DNA of 21,372 bases from JAERML01 sp035687895 (lineage in GTDB: Bacteria > Bacteroidota > Ignavibacteria > UBA10030 > UBA6906): positions 1 to 21,372 of the forward strand of contig DASRUE010000020.1 in NCBI GenBank assembly GCA_035687895.1, given 5' to 3'. Under the pieces are notes generated by a model, which saw nothing but the letters and a program-made list of their open reading frames with translations, ran no database searches and was not told the origin of the DNA. Made by a program: the position numbers and the translations under genes. Positions 6,461 through 14,238 of the stretch are shown here, in pieces; within the stretch, counting starts at the first letter, position 1, and each line of letters starts with the position of its first letter.

Positions 6461-8899
6461 ATGACCCCGGAAGACCAAGCCAATCAGAAGGACCTAGAGC
6501 GGAAGAGGCTCCTGGAGGAAATTCGAAAAAGGGCGGAAGAGGCGGAGCTGAAGCGAATTGAAGAAGAAGAGCAAAAGGCAGGCGTTAGGCCACTCAAGAC
6601 CACCCCCCCCGAGCCGGCACCTCCCACCATCCCGGCAAAAGAACTCCGCATCAATGAACTTCGTGACAAACTAAACATCGCTCTGGATAGGGGGAAGGCC
6701 GACAAGGCCGTTGAGTTGTTGGAGGAGTTGCGCGCGAGTGCGCCGGACAACATCGAGTTGGAAGATTTCAAGACCCGCGTTGACCGTTTGCAGGAAGACC
6801 TGCACCAGCAATCGAAGGCAAAAAAGCGGGCAGCTGATCTGAAATCGAAAGAGGAAGCTGCCCAACAGCGTTCCAAGCGTGAATCGCAGCAAAGGAAAAT
6901 TGTCGAATTGATGGAGAGTGCAAATGCATTCTACCAGGGGGAGAAATACGAAAAGGGGATGGCGGCGGTTCACGAAGTGTTGGCAATGGAGGAGGGGAAC
7001 GAGGATGCCATCAAGCTTCGGGAAAAAATAGAGAAGGCCAAGAGACTCTTTGAACAAATTAAGGCAGAAGAGGCCCGGAGAAAGGAAGAAGAATCAGCCG
7101 GAGCCCCCACACCGGTTCCCGAGGTGCCGGCCGTCCCAAAAACGGACGCAGAAGTATGGGGAAGCAAGAACCAGACCCAGACCGACACAGGATTTGAAGT
7201 TCCTGATGATGATGGTCCCCCCGTAGCGCCGAAACAACCGTGGATCGAGAGAATTGTTGAGAGTCTTTCCAGCGTTCGCATCCCGGTAAGGCCGATCCTG
7301 ATCACCGCGAGCATTGCCCTTCTGGGCGCCGTTGCATACTTCATCGTTGACAACATCCAGAATGCGGTATCTCCCGCCAAATACTCTCTGTTGGTATTGC
7401 CAGCCAGGAGTCCCGAAGCTGACACATCACTTCTCTATCTTGCAGATGGCATTACAGAGGACTTTATCAAAAACGTTTCCGTGATTACAGAGTTGCGTGT
7501 CTTCGGTCCATCGACGGTCTTCGCTCTTGGACGGTCCGGTGCCAGTAGCATTCAAGTGGCGAGGTCAATCGGTGCGAACTTTGTCGTTCAGTGGGACATT
7601 GCGCGGAACGGTGAGAACTTCATTCTTTCCCTCACACTTCTTGATACCATTTCTTCCTCACCCGTCTGGTCCACAAATGTGCAAACATCACCCCGCGAGT
7701 TACAGTCAGTTCTTCTTGAATTCGGTGAAGGAATAGCCGCCGCGATGAACGCTCCTCTGACCCGGCAGGAAGAGACGCATTTCAGAACGGTGCCTGTGGT
7801 ATCCCCGCCGGCCTTCGAAGCTTACGCTCGGGGGATTTCGCATATGCGTCGTTCAACTGGCCGCTTACTGGACGAAGCGGGCCAGGCGTTTGCTCGAGCA
7901 GTCCAGCTGGACTCCACATTTGCCAACGCCCATGCAGCACTGGCATGGGTTCAATTGCTGATGTACGAACGTGGGACTGAGGCGTCACCTGGTCTGCTTG
8001 CCTCTGCGCAGGGACATCTTCGGCATGCAGTTTCCTCCGGTACACCGACCTCGGAAATGCATCGGGGACGCGCCCTCTTCGCGCAATTCCGCTCGGACTA
8101 TGACCGTGCAACGGAGGAGTTTGAACGAGCCGTTACGGTGTCCCCCAGCGACGCGGAAGCCCAGCGGCGGCTCTCGATCCTTTACGCGATTCGGGGTAGG
8201 CCCGATGAGTCGATAAAAGCTGCAAGACGTGCCGCATCGGATGACCCGCGCAATGTTGAATCTCACACAATCCTTGCAATGGTCCACCAGTATAGGGCCA
8301 TGGTTGATCGGATGAAGGGGAATGACCCGCGGCAGGATATTCATGACGCGCTTGTCAGTTACGGTGTCGGCTTGTTACTTACATCCGACAAGAGTGGGTA
8401 CATGGGTGGGCTCTATGCGGATGTTCTTCAGGACAACCAGCAAACCGACCGCGCCATCCAAATTTTGAATGATCGTGTTGCCCAATTTCGCCAGAGCTAC
8501 ATCGAGTATTACAAGCTTGGTCGGTCATACCAACTCGCCGGCAAACCGAAACAACAATGGGAGAACCTGTTTGAACGTGCTCGTGCACTTCTGGATGACC
8601 AACTCAGTCAACATCCGGAGGATGCTCTCGCATTGTCCTATCTTGCGCTTGTCCATTCACGTCTGGGTCAGTTCAGGGGTGCCTTGGAAGCTAACGCGCG
8701 TTCTCGGGAACTCTCTCCCGCAAATCCTGACGTTCTTTACAACACGGCGAGAATGTATGCGCTCCACAAAGAGAAAGAAAAGGCATTGGAGTTTCTTGGC
8801 CGCGCTATCAACTTGCGTTACAAACTTGCAAGTATTCTAGACATGGATTTCTATACCCTTCGCACCGACCCCGATTTTCACTCCACCATCACACGCTGA
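6461..8899 (+). CDS. Membrane-anchored TPR protein with TolB-like (FlgO/adenylate cyclase-associated) domain
   Basis: An 812-residue protein of unknown precise role. In order: a charged coiled coil (about 1-40); TPR-like helical pairs at 60-110 and 145-200 (ALDRGKADKAVELLEEL; AFYQGEKYEKGMAAVHEVL); a proline/acidic linker (205-260); one transmembrane helix (about 277-298, ILITASIALLGAVAYFIV); a TolB-like domain (308-430) with LLVLPARS, YLADGITEDFIKNVS and LRVFGPSTVFALGR; then a TPR array from about 450 to the end. In its relatives the TolB-like/TPR part usually sits behind a kinase, cyclase or DNA-binding domain; here that place is taken by the coiled-coil/TPR segment. The likely topology is N-terminus in the cytoplasm and TPR array in the periplasm, suggesting a scaffold spanning the membrane. 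The ATG has no clear Shine-Dalgarno. A charged TPR/coiled-coil gene with a twin promoter follows. Confidence 0.85.
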   Translation: MTPEDQANQKDLERKRLLEEIRKRAEEAELKRIEEEEQKAGVRPLKTTPPEPAPPTIPAKELRINELRDKLNIALDRGKADKAVELLEELRASAPDNIELEDFKTRVDRLQEDLHQQSKAKKRAADLKSKEEAAQQRSKRESQQRKIVELMESANAFYQGEKYEKGMAAVHEVLAMEEGNEDAIKLREKIEKAKRLFEQIKAEEARRKEEESAGAPTPVPEVPAVPKTDAEVWGSKNQTQTDTGFEVPDDDGPPVAPKQPWIERIVESLSSVRIPVRPILITASIALLGAVAYFIVDNIQNAVSPAKYSLLVLPARSPEADTSLLYLADGITEDFIKNVSVITELRVFGPSTVFALGRSGASSIQVARSIGANFVVQWDIARNGENFILSLTLLDTISSSPVWSTNVQTSPRELQSVLLEFGEGIAAAMNAPLTRQEETHFRTVPVVSPPAFEAYARGISHMRRSTGRLLDEAGQAFARAVQLDSTFANAHAALAWVQLLMYERGTEASPGLLASAQGHLRHAVSSGTPTSEMHRGRALFAQFRSDYDRATEEFERAVTVSPSDAEAQRRLSILYAIRGRPDESIKAARRAASDDPRNVESHTILAMVHQYRAMVDRMKGNDPRQDIHDALVSYGVGLLLTSDKSGYMGGLYADVLQDNQQTDRAIQILNDRVAQFRQSYIEYYKLGRSYQLAGKPKQQWENLFERARALLDDQLSQHPEDALALSYLALVHSRLGQFRGALEANARSRELSPANPDVLYNTARMYALHKEKEKALEFLGRAINLRYKLASILDMDFYTLRTDPDFHSTITR

Positions 8900-8939
8900 C
8901 CAAAATGTAACATTCCCGCTCTGATGTGTCCCTAGTACG

Positions 8940-8968
8940 TTGACATTCAAGGTGTTTATGAATATATT
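8940..8968 (+). promoter_or_regulatory. Strong promoter of the giant coiled-coil gene
   Basis: TTGACA (8940-8945), 17 bp, TATATT (8963-8968). It shares TTGACATTC and the exact geometry with the promoter at 6366-6394. Transcription would start near 8975. Confidence 0.75.
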
Positions 8969-9068
8969 GACTTCGGAAAAAAAGGGGTCCACGACCCTAA
9001 CCTCCGCTGTTACCTCATCTTAGACTGGGGAGCACTTGCGGGGGAGGGACATCATCCAACGCTCTTCC

Positions 9069-11537
9069 ATGGCTGAACAAGACGACGCCGCAAAGCAAGA
9101 TAAACGAAGACTCGCCGGTGACTACCTCAAACAGGCTGACAAGCTCTTTAAGAGTGGGGATTTTGAAGGCGCCCAGCGGCTTGTTCTGCTGGCCATGGAA
9201 ACTGATTCCCGCAATCCGTACGCAATAGCCTACCAGGAACGCGTCCGCTACGCAATTGAGAAACGCGACACCACGAAAGCGGCTCCGGCGTCCGAGTCCG
9301 CTGCTATTCCTCCAATTGAAGCAAAGCCCACACCAACTGACGCAGACCTGCGCACCCGGAACGAAGCGGCCGCCCGTGATGAAGAAAAACGCCGCCTTGA
9401 AGAACTCGAGGTCCGTCGTCGCGCAGAAGAGGAAGCCCGCCGCATTGCAGTTGAAGAAGCCAGGCGAAGGACCGAGGAAGAGCAACGCCGTAAGCAGGCA
9501 ACGGAGGCCCAACGAAAGGCGGAGGAAGAGATCCGCCGGAAACTGGAAGAAGCCAACAAGAAACTGGAAGAGGAACGAAAGCGGCACGAAGAAGAGACAC
9601 GCCGTATCTTGAAGGCAGAAGAAGAGCGAAAACGAAGTGAGGAGGAACGCCGCAAGAAGGAGATAGAAGAGCGAAAACGGACTGAAGAGACGGTCCGGCA
9701 GAAGATCCTCGAAGATGCACAGAAGCAGTTGGAAACAGAACGTAACCGCCTTGCCCAGGAACTTTCAAGGAAGATTGAAGAAGAAAAAAAGCGGCTCGAG
9801 GCGGAGATGGAAAAACGCCGTGTGGAGGAGCAGCGTCGATTAGAGGAAATGAGGCGAAAGGAGCGGGAAGAAGCCGAAGCGCGTCGCAGGGCGAAGGAGG
9901 CGGAGCTCCTCAAGTTGGAGGAGGGCGAGCAGCGGCGCGTTGAGGAGGAGCGGGCGAGACTGGAAGCTCAAAAGAAAAGACTGGAGGAAGATCTTACCCA
10001 ACGCCTGGCAGAGGAACGGAAGAGAATCGAGGAGGATAAGAAGCGCCTCGAAGAGGAGGTGAAATTCCGTCTCGAGGAGGACCGGCGCAAGCTGGAAGAG
10101 GCGAACCGGAAAGACCAAGAGGCAGCGGAAGTAAAGAGACTGGAAAAGGAAGAGCAGTTCAAGGATTTCGAGCAGAAAGCGCTCCGGGCGCTGGAAGAGG
10201 AGCGAGCCAGGTTGGAAGCCGAGAAGGGCCGGCTGGAAATGGAATTTCGAACCAGGCTCGAAAACGAACGAAAGAAATTCGGTGAGTTCCAGGCGGAGCA
10301 CCAGGAAGCCGCAGAAAGAGGGACCGTGCAGGGCGAGGAGTTGCAGGCGCAACTCGAAGCCGAATTCCAAAAACAACTGGAGGAAGAGAAGCAACGGCTC
10401 TCCGAGGAGCAGCGGAGACGGTTCGAGGCAGAGCGGGAGCGGATCCAGTTAGATGCGCAACAAAAGGCCGAACAGGAACGCCAACGACAGGCAGAGGAAG
10501 AACGGAAGCAGGCCGATGAAACCCGACGCAAAGAGGAGGAGGAGGAACAGCACCGCCAGCAGGAACTGGAGGCGAAACGCCTGCGAGAGGCTGAGGAGAC
10601 TCGCCGATACGAAGAGGCTGTTCGTGAGGCCATCGAGGAAGGGAGGCGTCTTGCACAAGCGAAGAAGATCCGTTCCTACGTCGACAGGGGGAAGGAACTG
10701 ATCGTGCGCAACCAGTTTGAAGAAGCGCTTAAGGAAGTGACAAAAGTCTTTCTGCTTAATCCCTCACACGAAGAAGCACGGTCACTTGAGCAAACCATTT
10801 ATGCTTCCCGGCAGGAGTTTCTCCGTCGTGAGGAGGAGGCTCGCCGCCTTCAGGAAGAACAACAGCGGAAGCTTGAGGAGATCCGTCAGAAGCTGGAGGA
10901 GCAGGAACGGAAGGACCGGGAAGAAGAAGAACGGCGCGCAATCCGGAACGCAAAGATCTCTGAAACACTCCGGCGGGCAGAAGAGTACGTAAGCTCGGGC
11001 GCACACGAGAGAGCGCTGTCCGAAATTGAAACCGTCTACGCGATGGATCCTGGCAACACGGCAGCACAGCAGATTGAGGTGAAGATCCTGAGTGCTCAGA
11101 AGAAGAAAGTGGAAGCGAAGGCCGTCCCGCAACAACGATCGAGTGAGAGTGAAGCGTGGAAGAAAGAGGAGGAGGAAAAGGAGAGGATTGCCACCGCAAC
11201 GCGAGAGCTGCTCCGGCTGGAATCGATGAGTACATTTCGCAGCATGTTGAAGCAGGCGTGGGTGGACGGTCAGCCCACGAAAGAGGAACGCGCCATGGTG
11301 GAGGTAGTGCGACGATCGCTAGGTGTGAGTGACGGCGACCACGCAGCGCTCGAACGGGAAGTCCAGCTCGAAGCATACACCGAAGCTCTCCGCTCGGCAT
11401 GGAAGGCAGGCATCGTTTCATCGGACGACGTGGCGACACGGGAGAATCTCCGCGCCATGTACGGCATATCTTCTGAAGATCATCTCACGGTGGAGGCCAC
11501 CCTCCGCCGCGAAATGTCACAAGACAGCACGTTATGA
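9069..11537 (+). CDS. Giant charged coiled-coil protein with TPR-like ends and a tandem C-terminal helical domain
   Basis: An 822-residue cytoplasmic protein with no signal or membrane helix. Residues 12-64 form a TPR-like unit (ADKLFKSGDFEGAQRLVLLA). Residues about 100-535 are an almost unbroken Glu/Arg/Lys coiled coil with EEERKR-type repeats, long enough to span roughly 60 nm if continuous (an estimate). Two more TPR-like units follow at about 534-590 (ELIVRNQFEEALKEVTKVF) and 629-680 (EYVSSGAHERALSEIETVY). The end (about 721-822) is a tandem of two similar helical units, each with A-W-x-(D/A)-G, then LG(V/I)S-type and (E/D)DH(L/A) segments, resembling TerB-like domains. I do not know its function; a cytoskeletal or scaffold role fits. 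A TTG at 9036 could start the frame 11 codons earlier with GGGGAG close by; the ATG is preferred, but neither has an ideal ribosome binding site. The gene tail overlaps the converging CDP-alcohol transferase by 6 bp. Confidence 0.82.
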   Translation: MAEQDDAAKQDKRRLAGDYLKQADKLFKSGDFEGAQRLVLLAMETDSRNPYAIAYQERVRYAIEKRDTTKAAPASESAAIPPIEAKPTPTDADLRTRNEAAARDEEKRRLEELEVRRRAEEEARRIAVEEARRRTEEEQRRKQATEAQRKAEEEIRRKLEEANKKLEEERKRHEEETRRILKAEEERKRSEEERRKKEIEERKRTEETVRQKILEDAQKQLETERNRLAQELSRKIEEEKKRLEAEMEKRRVEEQRRLEEMRRKEREEAEARRRAKEAELLKLEEGEQRRVEEERARLEAQKKRLEEDLTQRLAEERKRIEEDKKRLEEEVKFRLEEDRRKLEEANRKDQEAAEVKRLEKEEQFKDFEQKALRALEEERARLEAEKGRLEMEFRTRLENERKKFGEFQAEHQEAAERGTVQGEELQAQLEAEFQKQLEEEKQRLSEEQRRRFEAERERIQLDAQQKAEQERQRQAEEERKQADETRRKEEEEEQHRQQELEAKRLREAEETRRYEEAVREAIEEGRRLAQAKKIRSYVDRGKELIVRNQFEEALKEVTKVFLLNPSHEEARSLEQTIYASRQEFLRREEEARRLQEEQQRKLEEIRQKLEEQERKDREEEERRAIRNAKISETLRRAEEYVSSGAHERALSEIETVYAMDPGNTAAQQIEVKILSAQKKKVEAKAVPQQRSSESEAWKKEEEEKERIATATRELLRLESMSTFRSMLKQAWVDGQPTKEERAMVEVVRRSLGVSDGDHAALEREVQLEAYTEALRSAWKAGIVSSDDVATRENLRAMYGISSEDHLTVEATLRREMSQDSTL

Positions 11538-12389
11538 AAGCGCGAGACGCCGCGATAGCACGAGCCTCCGATACCCCACCGCAAGACACCACACCAGGTT
11601 CATTCCCACGAAGTTGAAGAGTAGATAAAGTTCCAGTTCGTTGGCCAGGGAACAGAGAGTCAACAGGAATAGTTCTGTCCCCATTCCCAGCAGTCCGGAT
11701 AACCGGAGCCCGATCTTGTCGCCATACCACAAATCCTCCTTGCCCTCCGACGAATTCGGTGACCCTTTACTCCAGGCGTCCATCGATGCCATCAACCTAT
11801 CCTGCCAACCATAGAGGAAGAGGAAAACCGAATGCAACGTTCTGGTGGTGTTGTCCTCTGTTCGATCATCCTCCGTTGCTTGTTCGGTTATACGGTTCAT
11901 TGAATATCGTTTCTGCAAATGAAGGTACGACGTCTGGTAGAAGACATGGTAGGAAACGCGCAGTGTGGTGCCTGCGAAGGAAAGAAAGGCGATTGGTGAA
12001 ATCCAGGAACCATATCCCCTGAGAGCCCAGCCGATTGCCGCGAATACAAGCATGTTCACCAGAAAATCTCCAATGGAATCGAGGAATCGTCCGGCCCTGC
12101 TATAGCTCTGCTTAGCGCGTGCAAGCTGGCCGTCGGCGGAATCAAGGAGATCCTTGATCGTCAGGCTGACTCCAGCAATTGCAGTGGCGAGCGGAGTACC
12201 CTGGACATACAGGATCGCCGCACAACACCCTGCTATTGTGGCACTCACGGTGAGGTGGTTCGGTGTGATCGGTGTGTGGTACACTATACGGACAAGAACA
12301 CCCGCGGCGGGACGGAGAAGGTAGGTATTGATCAGTTCATCGGAATACGTGGACTTGATGGACTCGTTGTAGGAGTACTTTGACCTCAT
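11532..12389 (-). CDS. CDP-alcohol phosphatidyltransferase (second of the cluster)
   Basis: A 285-residue polytopic membrane enzyme that moves a phosphoalcohol between CMP and an alcohol acceptor. The class signature DG-x2-AR-x8-G-x3-D-x3-D is intact: Asp86, Gly87, Ala90, Arg91, Gly100, Asp104, Asp108. About six membrane helices are visible from residue 45 onward, with a charged loop (about 155-215) between the fourth and fifth. That loop is longer than in PgsA or PssA and recalls the DIPP-synthase/archaetidylinositol-like branch. It begins inside the stop of the nucleotidyltransferase (4-bp ATGA-type overlap), so the two are translationally coupled. It shares the N-terminal phrase RP-x-A-x3-VR-x2-Y-x2-PITPN with the paralogue at 14239-15159. 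The donor is likely the CDP-alcohol made by its neighbour; the acceptor is unknown. Confidence 0.9.
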   Translation of the reverse strand: MRSKYSYNESIKSTYSDELINTYLLRPAAGVLVRIVYHTPITPNHLTVSATIAGCCAAILYVQGTPLATAIAGVSLTIKDLLDSADGQLARAKQSYSRAGRFLDSIGDFLVNMLVFAAIGWALRGYGSWISPIAFLSFAGTTLRVSYHVFYQTSYLHLQKRYSMNRITEQATEDDRTEDNTTRTLHSVFLFLYGWQDRLMASMDAWSKGSPNSSEGKEDLWYGDKIGLRLSGLLGMGTELFLLTLCSLANELELYLLFNFVGMNLVWCLAVGYRRLVLSRRLALS

Positions 12390-13105
12390 GTGGTGAGGGA
12401 GAGTGAGAGCTGTTCTGCCGCAACAAGGTCTTCAGCTGTGTCAATCTCCATGCAGGCATAGCCCGCAGTGTCAACGGCAAAGAGTCTTGCACCTTTCTCA
12501 ATCAATTCCTGGAATGATGCCTCATAGAATTCGTCACGGTCCTTCCGTTTCTCCAGAATTGAGAACAACTGTTGTGCGTTTGCCGCCGAGAATTTCTCAA
12601 TCCCGAGGGATTCGCCTGATGCGATTGGCGAAGGGATATCTTTCCCAATCCGCACGACCCGCCCCTCGTTATCGAGCTGGACCTTGATTTCTTCATCACC
12701 AAGATGATCCGTCATCCTGATCACGAGCGCGTTGGCGTGTTCTGATGCCAGAAGCCTGGTCAGAATACGCCTGTCGAACAGAATGTCCGCATCCATCATC
12801 ACCATTTCCTCTTTCACCGCTTCTCCCGCCAACCAGAGGGAATAGTTATTGTTGGTGGTGTGGTAATGCTCATTGTACACGAATGAGATATCAAGGGGGA
12901 GGCGGACCTTGGCAACGAACCGCTCAATCATTTCCCGTCGATATCCCGTCACGATAACGCAACGCCTGATGTCGCTATCACAAATTGCTTCCAAAGATCG
13001 TTGCAGCAGCGGCTTCCCCCCGACCGGCAGCAGTGATTTTGGGGTGGTGTCGGTCAATGGTCGCAGTCGTGAGGAAATACCCGCGGCAAGAATGACACCA
13101 ATCAT
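12386..13105 (-). CDS. Nucleotidyltransferase, LicC-like (phosphocholine/phosphoethanolamine-type cytidylyltransferase)
   Basis: A 239-residue soluble sugar-nucleotidyltransferase-fold enzyme that would activate a phosphorylated alcohol with CTP. It opens MIGVILAAGISSRLRPLTDTT with the nucleotide-binding G-x-S-S-R-L loop and conserved Lys23 (TPKSLLPV). NNNYSL (85-90) and MDADILF (104-110, with Asp105/Asp107 for metal) match LicC-type cytidylyltransferases, as do SGESLGIEKFS and the final CMEIDTAEDL, where Asp222 is a likely second metal ligand. LicC makes CDP-choline in pneumococcus; related enzymes act on phosphoethanolamine, inositol phosphate or 2-aminoethylphosphonate, so the substrate is open. 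It overlaps the upstream PLP enzyme and the downstream transferase by 4 bp each, which ties all three to one pathway. Confidence 0.85.
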   Translation of the reverse strand: MIGVILAAGISSRLRPLTDTTPKSLLPVGGKPLLQRSLEAICDSDIRRCVIVTGYRREMIERFVAKVRLPLDISFVYNEHYHTTNNNYSLWLAGEAVKEEMVMMDADILFDRRILTRLLASEHANALVIRMTDHLGDEEIKVQLDNEGRVVRIGKDIPSPIASGESLGIEKFSAANAQQLFSILEKRKDRDEFYEASFQELIEKGARLFAVDTAGYACMEIDTAEDLVAAEQLSLSLTT

Positions 13106-14169
13106 TTGTGCAACGATCTGTCATGGGCAGGGATGGTTTGAGCGCCAACGATCTCTTTGAACGCTGCTACGACGAATGCATTTTGCTCCCTCGTTCCGAT
13201 TGTAATCCGGATGCAATCCTGCAAACCCGGATCATCCAGGAATTTCACAACGATACCGCGGATCTTGAGATCCGACTGGAGAGCTTGTTTCATGGTGAGA
13301 GGATACCGGACGAGAATGAAATTCGCCTCGGAACGGAATGGCGTGAAGCCATCGAGCAGGGAAAATGCCTGGTAATATTCCTCCGTGTCCTCCCGCATCT
13401 GACGGGTGATGCGGCGGTAGTATTCTTTCTCATCAAGTGCAGCGAGGGCGATTCGCTCCGTCAACTGGTTATAGCCAAGATAGCGCGCGCTGAAGGCGAT
13501 GAGTTGTTGGAGGTCCGTGCCGATACATGCGTACCCGATCCGTAATCCCGCGAGGGCGTAATACTTCGAGAATGTGCGTAACACGACGAGTCGGGTATGA
13601 GAGTCAAGAAGACGCTTTAGGTGGCTGTGTGATTCGCTGGTAAATCCATAGTAAGCCTCATCAAGCACGATGATGGAGGAACTGCAGTGGGAGATCAGGC
13701 TGGAAAGATCGTCGGGGCGCATGGTGTTCCCGGTCGGATTGCTCGGAGATGCTATCAGAATGAGCTCGGGGTGGTGTTTGTCATACAATCGTTTGATCTC
13801 GTCGGTCCGGTATTCGAACGTCCCCTTCCCTTCATGCAGTGAATACTCGACCTGCGTTCCCGAGACCTCGCTCGCAACCGACTTGTAATACCACCACGAT
13901 TGCCTCGGCAGGAGAATTGTCCCACCCTTTTTGAGATAGCAATGAACGACCTGTTTCAACATGTCTTCACTGCCGTAACTGAGAAGGACGCGCTCTTCGG
14001 GAATGCCAATCTCCTGGCTCAGCCGGAAGGAAAGCTCACTCTTCCTGCCCCGGGCGAAATCGCGCGAATACAAACTGAGTTGCTCCAGATTGGCTTTCCT
14101 CAGGGCATCGTAACATGCAGGGGCAGGGCCGTACTGGTTTTCGTTTCTGTCGAGGAGGATCTGACCCAT
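13102..14169 (-). CDS. HisC/CobD-like class I/II PLP-dependent aminotransferase or decarboxylase
   Basis: A 355-residue fold-type I PLP enzyme. LDRNENQYGPAP (6-17) and SNPTG (143-147) are the family landmarks; Asp170 and Tyr173 (VLDEAYYGF) hold the cofactor, Lys202 (RTFSKYYALAGLR) forms the Schiff base, and the late IRITIGTREQN carries the carboxylate- or phosphate-binding Arg. By these motifs it is closest to histidinol-phosphate aminotransferase, whose relatives also include L-threonine-phosphate decarboxylase CobD and phosphoserine decarboxylases. No other histidine or cobamide gene is present; instead the gene is fused by overlap to a cytidylyltransferase and lipid-type transferases. This suggests it makes a phosphorylated amino-alcohol head group. 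The ATG at 14169 has GAAAGG at 6 bp; the ATG two codons earlier abuts it. Confidence 0.82.
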   Translation of the reverse strand: MGQILLDRNENQYGPAPACYDALRKANLEQLSLYSRDFARGRKSELSFRLSQEIGIPEERVLLSYGSEDMLKQVVHCYLKKGGTILLPRQSWWYYKSVASEVSGTQVEYSLHEGKGTFEYRTDEIKRLYDKHHPELILIASPSNPTGNTMRPDDLSSLISHCSSSIIVLDEAYYGFTSESHSHLKRLLDSHTRLVVLRTFSKYYALAGLRIGYACIGTDLQQLIAFSARYLGYNQLTERIALAALDEKEYYRRITRQMREDTEEYYQAFSLLDGFTPFRSEANFILVRYPLTMKQALQSDLKIRGIVVKFLDDPGLQDCIRITIGTREQNAFVVAAFKEIVGAQTIPAHDRSLHK

Positions 14170-14238
14170 GGTCATCCTTTCTTAAAGAGTCAACTGTGAG
14201 AAGTGTCCGCGAACCTACACAAAGTCCCTACTGTTCCA

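Noticed and set aside
9248..9913. Long minus-strand open frame opposite the coiled-coil gene
   Set aside because: Its Ser/Arg-rich product is the reverse complement of GAG/GAA/CGC-rich coiled-coil codons. The same happens at 9968-10633 and 10756-11439, and none has family motifs.
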